Numbered from the stretch's first letter, positions 8,778 through 16,823 are shown. The stretch: 44,840 nucleotides of DNA from Candidatus Omnitrophota bacterium (GCA_016180585.1 JACPAX010000040.1:1-44840), one strand, 5' to 3'. Numbers and translations are program-made. The notes: generated by a model not told the origin, from the letters alone.

Positions 8778-9743
8778 TCATCGTTCCACCAAGGTTGTCA
8801 AAAACAATACCGCCATTCTGACCGCCACGCCGTTGGTGACCTGGTCGAGAATCACCGACTGCGGACCGTCGGCCACCTCCCCGGCCAGCTCCACCCCGCG
8901 GTTCACGGGGCCCGGGTGCATGATGATCACGTCGGATTTGGCCTGTTTCATGCGCTCTTTCGAGATACCGTATTCCGCGGCGTACTCCCGGATCGACGGG
9001 AAAAAGACGCCGCGCTGGCGCTCAAGCTGTATGCGCAAGATATTGAGCACGTCCTGGTCCTGCACCGCCCGGTCGAGGTCGTAGCAGACCTCGACGCCAA
9101 GCGTCTCTATCCCGCGCGGGATAAGCGTCGGCGGCCCGCAGACGGTAACCTTCGCGCCGAGTTTCTTAAGCCCCCAGATATTGGACCGCGCGACCCGCGA
9201 GTGGAGAATATCCCCCACCAGGCACACGCGGAGTCCCTCGATCTTTTTTTTCTTCTCGCGGATGGTAAAAATATCCAAAAGCCCCTGGGTGGGGTGCTCG
9301 TGGATCCCGTCTCCGGCGTTGATGACGCCCGCCCGGATCGAACGCGCCAGATACTCCGCCGACCCGGAAGACGAATGGCGCATCACGATGGTGTCGATAT
9401 GCATCGCCTCAATGTTGCGTGCGGTGTCCCGGAGGCTCTCGCCCTTCGAGGTGCTGGATCCCGTCGAGGAAAAATTCACGATATCGGCCGAGAGCCGCTT
9501 GGCGGCGAGCTCAAAGCTCGTGCGCGTGCGCGTCGACGATTCGAAGAAAAGATTGGCGATGGTCTTGCCGCGGAGCGCCGGGACTTTTTTGATGTCGCGG
9601 CTCGAGACCTCCTTGAAGGATTCCGCCGTGTCCAACACAAGCTCTATCTCTTCGCGGGAGAGCTCCTCCAGCGAGAGAAGATCTTTGCGCATCCAACGGG
9701 CCCCGTCCGGGTCTTTGTTTTCTCTCTTGCCCGGCCTAATCAT
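8778..9743 (-). CDS. pyrB: Aspartate carbamoyltransferase, catalytic subunit
   Basis: Condenses carbamoyl phosphate with aspartate. The 321 residues contain the carbamoyl-phosphate loop [13 protein letters not shown], the [11 protein letters not shown] motif, the mobile loop and Asp-binding region ([11 protein letters not shown]), and the C-terminal HPGPVNRG. No pyrI-type regulatory subunit gene lies nearby. The ATG at 9743 overlaps the pyrR stop (ATGA). The first about 18 residues are longer than usual, and a second start at [12 protein letters not shown] is possible, but the coupling favours the first. In this operon regulation appears to act on the transcript through PyrR, not through a regulatory subunit. 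Confidence 0.95.
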   Translation of the reverse strand: MIRPGKRENKDPDGARWMRKDLLSLEELSREEIELVLDTAESFKEVSSRDIKKVPALRGKTIANLFFESSTRTRTSFELAAKRLSADIVNFSSTGSSTSKGESLRDTARNIEAMHIDTIVMRHSSSGSAEYLARSIRAGVINAGDGIHEHPTQGLLDIFTIREKKKKIEGLRVCLVGDILHSRVARSNIWGLKKLGAKVTVCGPPTLIPRGIETLGVEVCYDLDRAVQDQDVLNILRIQLERQRGVFFPSIREYAAEYGISKERMKQAKSDVIIMHPGPVNRGVELAGEVADGPQSVILDQVTNGVAVRMAVLFLTTLVER

Positions 9744-10273
9744 GCTACTCTCTCCTCGACGATCACTTCCTCGCGGCCGTCGGTTTCCAGGAAGCGGACA
9801 TGCACGATTTCGTTCTCGTTGGTGGGGATATTTTTGCCGACGAAATCCGCCCGGATCGGAAGCTCCCGGTGGCCGCGATCGACGAGCACCGCAAGCTCGA
9901 TCCGCTTCGGGCGCCCGAAATCCACGAGCGCGTCGAGCGCCGAGCGTATCGTGCGCCCCGTGTAGAGCACGTCGTCGACGAGCACCACGATTTTTCCGTC
10001 AAGCTCGAAGTTGATCTCGGTCTTATGGATGATGGGCTGCTCGGCGACTTTGGTCAGGTCGTCCCGGTAGAGATTGATGTCGAGGATCCCCAGAGGGATC
10101 CGGGCCTGCGCGAGGGCGGCCATCGCTTGCTGGAGACGGCGGGCGAGGACGACCCCGCGCCGCTGGATCCCAATGAGCGCAAGTTCCTGAGCGCCTTTGT
10201 TTTTCTCAAGGATTTCGTGCGCAATGCGCGCGACAGCCCGTTCGATGGAGGGGGCATCGAGCACTGGCTTCAT
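9740..10273 (-). CDS. pyrR: PyrR bifunctional regulator / uracil phosphoribosyltransferase
   Basis: In known systems PyrR binds a leader RNA element when UMP or UTP is high and forces termination, and it may also have uracil phosphoribosyltransferase activity. The 177-residue protein has the PRPP-binding loop [20 protein letters not shown], the upstream [14 protein letters not shown], and the [13 protein letters not shown] segment typical of PyrR and absent from plain phosphoribosyltransferases. The ATG at 10273 follows a GGAG and overlaps the leader ORF stop as ATGA. A longer in-frame reading to 10324 is possible but adds a non-conserved tail. It is the first enzyme gene of the operon and lies directly behind its own probable RNA target. 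Confidence 0.94.
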   Translation of the reverse strand: MKPVLDAPSIERAVARIAHEILEKNKGAQELALIGIQRRGVVLARRLQQAMAALAQARIPLGILDINLYRDDLTKVAEQPIIHKTEINFELDGKIVVLVDDVLYTGRTIRSALDALVDFGRPKRIELAVLVDRGHRELPIRADFVGKNIPTNENEIVHVRFLETDGREEVIVEERVA

Positions 10274-10455
10274 GAGGACACTCCGCCACAAAGTCCGACA
10301 CAAAACGTCGGCGGATTCGTCCATAATGCTTTGAGGGCAGATTCGCCAAGCATTGTGGCGAACGCGGCGGATTCGTCCGTGCCTTCGGCGCGGCGAAAAA
10401 AAATACCCACGCGCTGAGTCATGAGGCGTGGGTTAAACTTGAAGATAGCATCCAT
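10270..10455 (-). CDS. Possible pyr leader ORF spanning the attenuator
   Basis: A 61-codon ORF begins MDAIFKFNPRLMTQRVG, with AAAGGA six bases before its ATG (10455). It runs through the terminator hairpin and its T-run (read as GIFF). Its TGA stop overlaps the pyrR ATG as ATGA, the same junction style used throughout this operon. No homology is recognised. By analogy only, its position recalls enterobacterial pyrBI leader peptides, in which translation across the terminator prevents its folding. The C-terminal half overlaps a 14-bp direct repeat (10309-10322 and 10365-10378), so part of the ORF may be fortuitous. Confidence 0.45.
   Translation of the reverse strand: MDAIFKFNPRLMTQRVGIFFRRAEGTDESAAFATMLGESALKALWTNPPTFCVGLCGGVSS
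10396..10433 (-). terminator. Intrinsic terminator of the pyr attenuator
   Basis: On the minus strand ACCCACGC, a 13-base loop, and GCGTGGGT form a perfect 8-bp stem (10405-10412 with 10426-10433), followed after one A by eight Ts (10396-10403). It lies between the promoter and pyrR, so it can only act as an attenuator. The loop word GCCTC can pair with GAGGC of the PyrR box, giving a plausible mutually exclusive antiterminator. Confidence 0.85.
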
Positions 10456-10462
10456 CTGTTTT

Positions 10463-10495
10463 CCTTTGCAGGCCTCTCAGGACCCGCTTAAAAGG
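10463..10495 (-). promoter_or_regulatory. PyrR-binding RNA element (anti-antiterminator)
   Basis: The minus-strand transcript contains GTCCTGAGAGGC followed by CTGCAAAGG. This matches the conserved core of Bacillus-type PyrR-binding loops (GUCCNGNGAGGC, then AAGG nearby). Flanking pairs (CCTTT with AAAGG, GCGGG with CCTGC including one G-U) close the hairpin. It sits between the promoter and the terminator at 10396-10433 and upstream of pyrR, which is the classical arrangement. Confidence 0.8.
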
Positions 10496-10531
10496 GCTTG
10501 GTTAAACGACTTCGATTAAATGGTCGAGGGA

Positions 10532-10560
10532 AGTATACCCCGTGATTCTTGCCCTGTCAA
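10532..10560 (-). promoter_or_regulatory. Strong sigma-70-type promoter of the pyr operon
   Basis: On the minus strand TTGACA (10555-10560), a 17-base spacer, and TATACT (10532-10537). Transcription would begin near 10525, leaving about 250 bases of leader before pyrR with the PyrR element and terminator. Confidence 0.85.
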
Positions 10561-10671
10561 ATGTTTTTCAAAAATTGTCAAAAATTCCTACTTTCCTGCC
10601 TACAACCCTCGGAGATTACCATGGCCAAGTTGATTGCAAGTTGAAGTTTAGATTTGGCATGGGTGTGCGCC

Positions 10672-11079
10672 TCACCTCGGGAGAAGATCCGGGTTTTCGT
10701 ACTCGTTGCCGAGGATCTCGATATCGAGGTTTTCGAGGCTGCCGGGGATGCCGTGCCTCTTGAGGAGAGGGGCCAGGGGATGGAGCTTGCGCGAACCAAA
10801 CATGTCGGGGACCGAGTCCACGACGTCGACAAAGGTCTTTTCCTTATATAGGACCCGGACAATGTCTCCCTCGTACACCTCGCGGTGGTTCTTGTCGAGG
10901 ACTCCGGCGCTCTCCAGCAAGACACAGTCGGCGTAACGCGCGCGCTTGACGGGGCGGCCACGGCCGTCGTTCTCGCCGTGGTCATCCTCGCAGAGGAGGA
11001 CATGCAGCCATTTTTGATAGCCGCGGTGATACATTTTGTTCTCGGGGCTGTGCCACGCGCGGAAATGGATGTCCTTCAT
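10672..11079 (-). CDS. YopX-family protein (phage-type, function unknown)
   Basis: The 135-residue protein begins MKDIHFRAWHSPENKMYH and contains LLESAGVLDKNHREVYEGDIV. It ends with DIEILGNEYENPDLL. This combination (RAWD-type opening, DKNGxxIYEGDIV centre, GNxYENPELL end) is the hallmark of the YopX family, found mainly in phages and prophages and without an established function. It is the only phage-type gene seen here, with no other prophage genes beside it. Its ATG overlaps the rsmI stop (ATGA), but that part of rsmI is repeat-derived, so the coupling may be coincidental. It reads toward the pyr promoter. No terminator is obvious in the gap to 10560. Confidence 0.75.
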   Translation of the reverse strand: MKDIHFRAWHSPENKMYHRGYQKWLHVLLCEDDHGENDGRGRPVKRARYADCVLLESAGVLDKNHREVYEGDIVRVLYKEKTFVDVVDSVPDMFGSRKLHPLAPLLKRHGIPGSLENLDIEILGNEYENPDLLPR

Positions 11080-11801
11080 CGCAACCTTCTAATGAACCCC
11101 GGGGGTTCATTAGGTGATGAACCCCCGGGGTTCATTAGGTTCCATAAAATGACAAATTCGCCTAAAACTTTTTTGTGGGAGAAGTGGGTGATCGCTTCGC
11201 TCACGCGCTTGCGGACGACCTCCTCGAATTTCTTGGTGAGCTCGCGGGCGACGACGATCTCGAGGTCGCCGAGCGTCTCCCGGATCGCCTCAAGCGTCTT
11301 GAGAAGCCGGTGCGGGGACTCGTAGAAAATCACGGTGCGTGGCTCGTCTTTCAGCGAAAGAAGCCGCGCTTTTTTCTGGCCGGCCTTCACGGGGAAAAAG
11401 CCTTCGAAGACGAAACGGTCCGTCGGGAGGCCCGAGAGCACCAGCGCCGCCACCAGCGCCGTCGGCCCCGGGATCGCCTCCATCCTGGCGCCGACGCGGA
11501 TCGCCTCGGCGACGAGGCGATACCCGGGATCGGAGATCCCGGGCGTGCCGGCGTCCGAGATCAGCGCGACCTTCGCGCCGTTTTTCACCTTCTCGATAAT
11601 CCGCGGCGCCTTTTCCTTCTCGGAGAAATCAAAAAAACCCGTGAGAGGCTTGTCGATGCCGTAGCGCGCCAGGAGAATCTTCGAATGCCGCGTGTCCTCG
11701 CAGGCGATCAGATCGACGTTTTTCAGAGTTTCAACAGCCCGGTAAGTAAAATCGCCGAGGTTCCCGATGGGGGTAGCGACGAGGTATAGAGTGCCGACCA
11801 T
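11076..11801 (-). CDS. rsmI: 16S rRNA (cytidine-1402-2'-O)-methyltransferase, C-terminus replaced by repeat sequence
   Basis: SAM-dependent methyltransferase of the tetrapyrrole-methylase fold that modifies C1402 in the decoding region of 16S rRNA. Visible motifs: GTLYLVATPIGNLGD, the substrate/SAM loop ISDAGTPGISDPG, PGPTALVAAL, FYESPHRLLKTL, and ARELTKKFEEVVR, ending in the core strand GEFVILW at residue 220. The last 21 residues (221-241) are encoded by an inverted pair of the 19-bp palindromes (11092-11135) and read as a Pro/Gly-rich tail with no family similarity. Family members often carry an extra C-terminal helical domain, which is missing here. The start ATG (11801) abuts an intergenic array and has no visible ribosome-binding site. 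Confidence 0.92.
   Translation of the reverse strand: MVGTLYLVATPIGNLGDFTYRAVETLKNVDLIACEDTRHSKILLARYGIDKPLTGFFDFSEKEKAPRIIEKVKNGAKVALISDAGTPGISDPGYRLVAEAIRVGARMEAIPGPTALVAALVLSGLPTDRFVFEGFFPVKAGQKKARLLSLKDEPRTVIFYESPHRLLKTLEAIRETLGDLEIVVARELTKKFEEVVRKRVSEAITHFSHKKVLGEFVILWNLMNPGGSSPNEPPGFIRRLR
11083..11142. repeat. Inverted REP doublet (BIME/REPIN-like) at the 3' end of rsmI
   Basis: Two 19-bp palindromes, 11092-11110 (centre G) and 11117-11135 (centre C), are exact reverse complements of each other, separated by TAGGTG. They are flanked by AACCTTCTA on the left and TTAGGTT on the right. Two REPs in opposite orientation with a short spacer is the classic mobile form of RAYT-dependent repeats. 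The words match those flanking the transposase at 1316-1993. Confidence 0.9.
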
Positions 11802-11925
11802 CAGGGTGAGGGTGAGTTGTGAGTGATGAGTCGGGGCATGGGGATGGGCATGAGGAAAAAGAGCGTTTCACTCAGCCTCACAACTCACCCCCGACCCACA
11901 ACCCATACCCACCCTCACCCCGGTT
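11802..11925. repeat. Self-complementary GGGTGAG array between glmS and rsmI
   Basis: No gene. A perfect 14-bp inverted repeat (GGGTGAGTTGTGAG at 11810-11823, its complement at 11877-11890) encloses degenerate words such as CATGGGGATGGGCATGAGG. It is followed by further CCCACCCTCACCCC words. It fills the whole junction and reaches the rsmI start codon. A stem-loop is expected in the mRNA, but no T-run follows, so it is not a standard terminator. Confidence 0.75.
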
Positions 11926-13842
11926 TTATTCAACCGTCACGGATTTTGCCAGATTTCTCGGCTGGTCGATGTCCTCGCCGAATTCGCGCGCGACGCAGTA
12001 GGCGACGAGCTGCAGCGGGAGCACCGTCAGGAGCGGCGAGAAAATCTCCTCCACCGCCGGCACCTCGATCGAATAAAAGGGATCGAGCTTGCGGATCTCC
12101 CTGTCGCCGCGCGTCACGACCGGGATAATCATGCCGCCGCGGGCCTTGATTTCCTGGATATTGGAGATCATCTTGTCGTAGGTCTTCGAGCGCGGCGCCA
12201 GACAAATCACCCACGGGTTTTCATCGATCAACGCGATCGGCCCGTGTTTCATTTCGCCGGCCGGATACCCCTCGGCCGGGATATAGGAAATCTCTTTGAG
12301 CTTCAAGGCCCCTTCGAGCGCGTTCGGGAAATTGATCCCGCGGCCCAGATACAGGAAAAACCCGTTGGGCGATCTTTTTTTCTCGATGGCGCCGCCGCCG
12401 AAATATTTTTTGAGTTGGGCATGGTAGCGCTCGTTGAAATCATGGGCGTTTTTGGCCCAATTTTTCTCGTCGCGCTTGTAGTTCTCGAGCACCTCCTTCA
12501 TCAAAACGGGGACGCGAAAAAATTCCTTCAGCGTGTCCTGTATCTTTTTTCTCGGGCGCGCGTGAAAAATCCCCGCCAGATACAGCCCCAAAAGATAGAG
12601 AACGGCCAGCTGCGCGGTGTAGGCCTTGGTGGAGGCGACGGCGATCTCGGGGCCGGCGTGCGTGTAAATCACGCCCCGGGCCTCCCGCGAAAGCGAGCTT
12701 CCCAGCACATTGCAGATCGCCAGCGTCACGGCGCCGCGCGACTTGGCCTCCCTCAGGCCCGCCAGCGTGTCGGCCGTCTCGCCGCTCTGGGAAATCGCAA
12801 TGACAAGCGTCCGGCGGTCCACGTTGGGATTGCGGTAGCGAAATTCCGAAGACGTGTCCACCCAGACCGGGATGTCCGTAAACGCCTCGAGGATATATTT
12901 GCCGACGAGTCCCGCGTGGTAGGCGGTGCCGCAGGCGATCAGAATGACGCGTTTTATTTTGCCGAATTCCCGGCGGTTTATTTTAAGTTCTTCAAAGAAG
13001 ACCGCCGAACGGTGCTTTTCTTTTTTGATCCGCTCCCGTAGGATCGCGGTGATGATCTCCGGCTGTTCGAAAATTTCCTTGATCATGTAATGGGGAAACC
13101 CGCCTTTTTTGGCCTGGGAGATATTCCAGTCGATTTTCGAGGGGAGGCGCTTGACCGCTCGCCCCTCCAGATCCATCAGCCTCATCGAATTCTCCGTGAG
13201 ACTCACGATCTCGCCGTTCTCGATGAAGACCACGCGGCGGGTGTGATCGAGGAGCGCCGAGACGTCGCTGGCCAGGTAATTTTCGCCGAGGCCCACCCCC
13301 GCCACGAGCGGGCTGTCGAAACGCGCCGCGACGATTTTTCCGGGCTCCTTCGCCGAAATCACGGCGACCGCATAGGTCCCGCGGATGTCTTTGATCGCGC
13401 GGCGGACCGCCTCTTCCAGGTTGTTCCGGTAATATTTGGCGATGAGGTGGACGATCACCTCCGTATCGGTGTCCGAACGAAAACTCACGCCTTCTTTCTT
13501 CAGTTTTTCCTTGAGCCGGGAATAGTTTTCGATGATGCCGTTGTGAACGACGGCGATGCGGTTGGCCGAATCCAGGTGCGGGTGGGCGTTCACCTGGCTG
13601 GGAGTGCCGTGCGTGGCCCAGCGGGTGTGGCCGATCGCGGTGCTGCCGCGCAGAGGGTTTGTCTTCAGGACCTCCTCGAGATTCCTGATCTTTCCCTTGG
13701 TCTTCTCGAAGCGCAGTTCCTCGGCGCCGCACTGCACCGCAAGCCCCGACGAATCATAACCCCGGTACTCCAGCTGCCGCAGGCCCTGCAAGACCAGGCC
13801 CTGGGCCTCTTTTTTCCCGGTATATCCAAAAATCCCGCACAT
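11926..13842 (-). CDS. glmS: Glutamine-fructose-6-phosphate aminotransferase (isomerizing)
   Basis: Makes glucosamine-6-phosphate, entry to UDP-GlcNAc, peptidoglycan and LPS. The 638 residues show an N-terminal class II amidotransferase domain with the obligatory Cys2 (MCGIFGYTG), the GHTRWATHG and HNGIIENY motifs, then two SIS sugar-isomerase domains (ILIACGTAYHAG, ISQSGETADTL, and later YPAGEMKHGPIALI) and the C-terminal AKSVTVE. The start is set by Cys2 and by GAGGA just upstream, not by an in-frame codon eight residues earlier. It is slightly longer than typical (about 610). No glmS ribozyme fits in the short upstream gap. uppP starts divergently 44 bases away. Confidence 0.96.
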   Translation of the reverse strand: MCGIFGYTGKKEAQGLVLQGLRQLEYRGYDSSGLAVQCGAEELRFEKTKGKIRNLEEVLKTNPLRGSTAIGHTRWATHGTPSQVNAHPHLDSANRIAVVHNGIIENYSRLKEKLKKEGVSFRSDTDTEVIVHLIAKYYRNNLEEAVRRAIKDIRGTYAVAVISAKEPGKIVAARFDSPLVAGVGLGENYLASDVSALLDHTRRVVFIENGEIVSLTENSMRLMDLEGRAVKRLPSKIDWNISQAKKGGFPHYMIKEIFEQPEIITAILRERIKKEKHRSAVFFEELKINRREFGKIKRVILIACGTAYHAGLVGKYILEAFTDIPVWVDTSSEFRYRNPNVDRRTLVIAISQSGETADTLAGLREAKSRGAVTLAICNVLGSSLSREARGVIYTHAGPEIAVASTKAYTAQLAVLYLLGLYLAGIFHARPRKKIQDTLKEFFRVPVLMKEVLENYKRDEKNWAKNAHDFNERYHAQLKKYFGGGAIEKKRSPNGFFLYLGRGINFPNALEGALKLKEISYIPAEGYPAGEMKHGPIALIDENPWVICLAPRSKTYDKMISNIQEIKARGGMIIPVVTRGDREIRKLDPFYSIEVPAVEEIFSPLLTVLPLQLVAYCVAREFGEDIDQPRNLAKSVTVE

Positions 13843-13873
13843 AAATTCCTCGCGTCCGCGTGACATTGTACCA

Positions 13874-13887
13874 TATAATGTTTCGCA
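13874..13887 (+). promoter_or_regulatory. Consensus -10 element placed for a leaderless uppP mRNA
   Basis: TATAAT (13874-13879) lies seven bases before the ATG at 13887, so transcription would begin at or next to the start codon. No convincing -35 is seen. Similar spacing occurs before tatC, fabL and the gene at 26459. On the opposite strand TGGTACAAT (an extended -10) may serve glmS. Confidence 0.5.
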
Positions 13888-14651
13888 TGAATCTGTTTCA
13901 CGCGGTCGTCCTGGGGGTTGTGGAAGGCATCACCGAATTCCTGCCGATCTCCTCGACGGGGCACCTCATCCTGACGGTCAAGCTTCTGGGTCTGACGCCT
14001 CCCGAGTTTCTCAAAAGCTTTGAGATCATGATTCAGCTCGGCGCAATCCTGGCGGTGGTGGCGCTTTACTGGCGGCCGCTCTTCAATCTCGAAATCTTCA
14101 AGCGCGTGCTGACGGCTTTTTTGCCCGCGGCGGCGGCCGGTTTTATTTTTTATAAACTGATCAAAAGGTTTCTCTTGGGGAACCCCCACGTGGTCCTCTG
14201 GGCGCTTTTTGCCGGGGGCCTGTTCCTCATCGTTTTCGAGCGTTTCCACCGGGAAAACAAATCTTCGCCCGGCGGGCTTACGGACATCCCCTATTCCAAG
14301 TGCTTCCTCGTCGGCCTCTTCCAGTGTCTGGCGATGGTCCCCGGCGTCTCCCGTTCCGGGGCGACGATCCTGGGGGGACTCGCGCTGGGGCTCCGAAGAA
14401 AAATCGTCGTCGAATTTTCCTTTCTCCTGGCGGTGCCGACTATGCTGGCGGCGACGGCGTTGGACCTGGTCCAAAACGCGTCAAGTTTTTCCCGGAACCA
14501 GATCGAGTTCCTTCTGGCGGGCGGCATCACCTCCTTCGTGGTCGCGATTTTGAGCATCCGTTTTCTGCTCCGCTTCATCCGTCTCCATAGTTTCATTCCC
14601 TTCGGGGTGTACCGGATCGCCGTGGCCCTTTGGTTCTGGCTCCTTCTTTGA
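13887..14651 (+). CDS. uppP: Undecaprenyl-diphosphate phosphatase (BacA/UppP family)
   Basis: Integral-membrane phosphatase that recycles undecaprenyl diphosphate to the lipid carrier for peptidoglycan and O-antigen synthesis; overproduction is known to give bacitracin resistance. The family signature VEGITEFLPISSTGHLIL is near the N-terminus and the second active-site loop PGVSRSGATILGG is in the middle. About seven to eight hydrophobic segments cover the rest, and the length (254 residues) is normal. The ATG at 13887 is chosen because MNLFHAVVLGVVEG matches the family; an ATG at 13878 is also in frame. The stop overlaps the next gene's proposed TTG start (TTGA). Confidence 0.95.
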   Translation: MNLFHAVVLGVVEGITEFLPISSTGHLILTVKLLGLTPPEFLKSFEIMIQLGAILAVVALYWRPLFNLEIFKRVLTAFLPAAAAGFIFYKLIKRFLLGNPHVVLWALFAGGLFLIVFERFHRENKSSPGGLTDIPYSKCFLVGLFQCLAMVPGVSRSGATILGGLALGLRRKIVVEFSFLLAVPTMLAATALDLVQNASSFSRNQIEFLLAGGITSFVVAILSIRFLLRFIRLHSFIPFGVYRIAVALWFWLLL

Positions 14652-15622
14652 AAATCGCCAAGTGGATTCTCCTCGGGGTCGGCCTGTGGGCGATGACCCG
14701 GATGATCGGAGACGTCGGCTGGGGGACGATTTTTTCGAACGTCGCGGGCCTGGGGTGGAACCTTCTGTGGCTTTTTGCGATTTACCCCTTTGTGTTCGCG
14801 CTCAACAGCCTGGGGTGGTGGTACGCGTTCCCGACTCCCCTGTCCCGCAAAACCCCTTTTTTGGATTTCTGTCTGGTCCGGGTCATCGGCGAGACGTTCA
14901 ACAACGTCATCCCCGGCGGCGCGTCGCTCGGCGGCGAACCCGTGAAGGCCGAGCTCCTCAAAAAAAGACACGGCGTGCCCCGCGCCCAGACCTACGCGTC
15001 GCTCCTGATCGTCCACACGACGTTCTGGCTGTCGCTGAACGCATTCCTGGCGGGGGCCCTCGCATTCACCTACCGGCAGATCCCGCCCGGTTCCGTCTTG
15101 TGGCAGTGGGTGTTCTACTTTTTTGCGGCGTTGGGGATCGGCGGGGTCCTGCTCATCTGGATCCTCTTGCGCGGCGTTTTCAGAAAAGTGGCGGACCTCG
15201 GCAGAAATTTCAGCTCATGGAAACACTACTGGGAGGAAAAAAACGAGCGTTTCCTGAAGCTGGACGACGACATCCGGAAGTTCTACACCCGGTCGCCGGG
15301 AAGGCTCTTTCTCTCGACGCTCTTCAACCTGGCCTCCTGGTGCGCGGGAATCTTTGAGGTCCTAATCTTCTCGGGGCTCCTTGGGATGGAGATCCGCTGG
15401 ACCGAGGCGTGGCTTCTCGAGGCGTTGATCCAGTCGCTGCGGATCGTGACTTTCTTCATCCCCTCAAGCGTCGGCGCGCAGGAAGGCGGGATTCTTCTGG
15501 TCTTCTCCCAAATGGGTTTTGCCGCGCCGCTCGCGCTTACCTTCGCGGTGCTCCGCCGCATCCGGGAAATCCTCTGGAACGCGGTCGGCCTTCTTCTCTG
15601 GGTTTTTTTTGACCGGATTTAA
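14648..15622 (+). CDS. Flippase-like integral membrane protein (lysylphosphatidylglycerol synthase TM / UPF0104 family)
   Basis: About 324 residues with roughly seven or more transmembrane segments. The family's paired motifs are present: NNVIPGGASLGGEPVKAELLKK in the first half and FFIPSSVGAQEGGILLVF in the second. Members are the membrane part of MprF, which flips lipids, or stand-alone proteins near lipid or hopanoid genes. Substrate is unknown. The cytoplasmic aminoacyl-transferase domain of MprF is absent. The TTG at 14648 overlaps the uppP stop as TTGA; another TTG lies six codons upstream. Coupling to uppP suggests a role in envelope lipid handling. It converges on the ATPase gene with a 16-base gap. 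Confidence 0.8.
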   Translation: MKIAKWILLGVGLWAMTRMIGDVGWGTIFSNVAGLGWNLLWLFAIYPFVFALNSLGWWYAFPTPLSRKTPFLDFCLVRVIGETFNNVIPGGASLGGEPVKAELLKKRHGVPRAQTYASLLIVHTTFWLSLNAFLAGALAFTYRQIPPGSVLWQWVFYFFAALGIGGVLLIWILLRGVFRKVADLGRNFSSWKHYWEEKNERFLKLDDDIRKFYTRSPGRLFLSTLFNLASWCAGIFEVLIFSGLLGMEIRWTEAWLLEALIQSLRIVTFFIPSSVGAQEGGILLVFSQMGFAAPLALTFAVLRRIREILWNAVGLLLWVFFDRI

Positions 15623-15638
15623 AATAGGGTACACATAC

Positions 15639-16823
15639 CTATTTTTCGAACTCTGGTATAGCCCGACACATGAACTCATCAAAAAGTGGCACCGTAAAAG
15701 CCATGTCGCCGTACGTAGGGCTGTATATCATTCCTTTATTGATCAAATTGGCTCGCGTCGGGCCGACACTATTAAGCTTGACCCCAAGCACCTCCGCAAT
15801 ATCACCCGAGCGAGGGGCGCCAGGGCCAAGATGGGCCATTGCCCTGAGATACTTTTTCTCGCTTGGAGTCAGCCGGTCGAAACGTACTCGAAAGAAATTT
15901 TCATCGAGTCGTTTGATGACCGTTGGCGTCGACTTTTTTACATCTCCCAACTTAATACTCGTATTTTCCGCATAGTTCCACGCTTGGTATCCCCATTCTT
16001 GAATGAAATAGGGATACCCTTGCGTCAACCGAGTAACTTCCTTGATCGCATCATCGGCAAATTTAGCACCGGCATTTCTGACCGGTTCGCGTAATGCCTT
16101 TTGAGCGTCGGAAGAAGACAGGGGCCCAATCACGGGAAACTCAAAAAGCCGCTCGGCATATGACTTAGATTCACCGGCAAGCCGGGTAAGAATGGGCAGA
16201 CCCGCTCCTATTAAAATCAGCGGGAGTTGAAGCTGCTGCATTTTATGCATGGCCATGATAAGCGCGCTCAATTCTTTCTCCGATAAATACTGAATTTCAT
16301 CAATCAGCAGGGCAACGACGGTCTTGCGGTCTTGGGCCGCCTCCGCGACAGAAATAAAGAGGTTCGAAAGGTCAACTTCTAAATCACCGCTGTCGGCAGT
16401 ACCACGCTCCGGCTCGATGTCCAAGCCAAATTCTATCTCCGAAATCTTGATTTTAAGAGTGCCGATAAAACTTCTGAGAACTCCCAAACTGCGGCGAACT
16501 TTTTCGCTTATGTTTGCCGCGCGATTTAATTCAAAAAGGAGTGTCCGCAAATGAGGGATTAGCAACGCGGCCAAAGACTTCCCTTCGTGCGCTTCCAGCA
16601 TAATCGTATGACAGCCGACCGTCTTGGCATGACGACCTAATTCATTAAGAAGTACCGTTTTACCCACACCTCGCAAGCCGACCAACATTAAGCTTTTTTC
16701 CGAGCGTCGTTGCCCTACCCGACCGAAAAGAACTCGAGCCTTCTCAATAATCTCACCTCGGCCAACAAGTTCCGGAGGTGGTGAACCTGCCCCAGGTGAA
16801 AACGGATTCCTAATCTTATCCAT
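15639..16823 (-). CDS. Stand-alone AAA+ ATPase with C-terminal winged-helix region (Orc1/Cdc6-like)
   Basis: 394 residues. Walker A is GLRGVGKT (residues 49-56) and Walker B is ALLIDEIQYL (Asp175, Glu176). A sensor-like LILIGAGLP follows, then a C-terminal region (about 310-394) with winged-helix character (SGDIAEVLGVKLNSVGPTRANLINKGMI). The opening NPFSPGAGSPPPELVGR is typical of this bacterial group of STAND/AAA ATPases, often found as lone genes or with mobile DNA. Biological role is unknown. AGGA precedes the ATG at 16823. It is more AT-rich than its neighbours, as is its upstream region, which hints at acquisition. It lies downstream of the ligase pseudogene but probably has its own promoter. 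Confidence 0.8.
   Translation of the reverse strand: MDKIRNPFSPGAGSPPPELVGRGEIIEKARVLFGRVGQRRSEKSLMLVGLRGVGKTVLLNELGRHAKTVGCHTIMLEAHEGKSLAALLIPHLRTLLFELNRAANISEKVRRSLGVLRSFIGTLKIKISEIEFGLDIEPERGTADSGDLEVDLSNLFISVAEAAQDRKTVVALLIDEIQYLSEKELSALIMAMHKMQQLQLPLILIGAGLPILTRLAGESKSYAERLFEFPVIGPLSSSDAQKALREPVRNAGAKFADDAIKEVTRLTQGYPYFIQEWGYQAWNYAENTSIKLGDVKKSTPTVIKRLDENFFRVRFDRLTPSEKKYLRAMAHLGPGAPRSGDIAEVLGVKLNSVGPTRANLINKGMIYSPTYGDMAFTVPLFDEFMCRAIPEFEK

Noticed and set aside
10274..10400. Mobile element in the pyr leader (repeated CGGCGGATTCGTCC)
   Set aside because: Only one pair of 14-bp direct repeats is present, with no inverted ends. It is noted as a repeat inside the leader ORF but not called as an element.
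13843..13886. glmS ribozyme
   Set aside because: Only 44 bases lie between glmS and the divergent uppP, too short for the ribozyme, and none of its core is visible.
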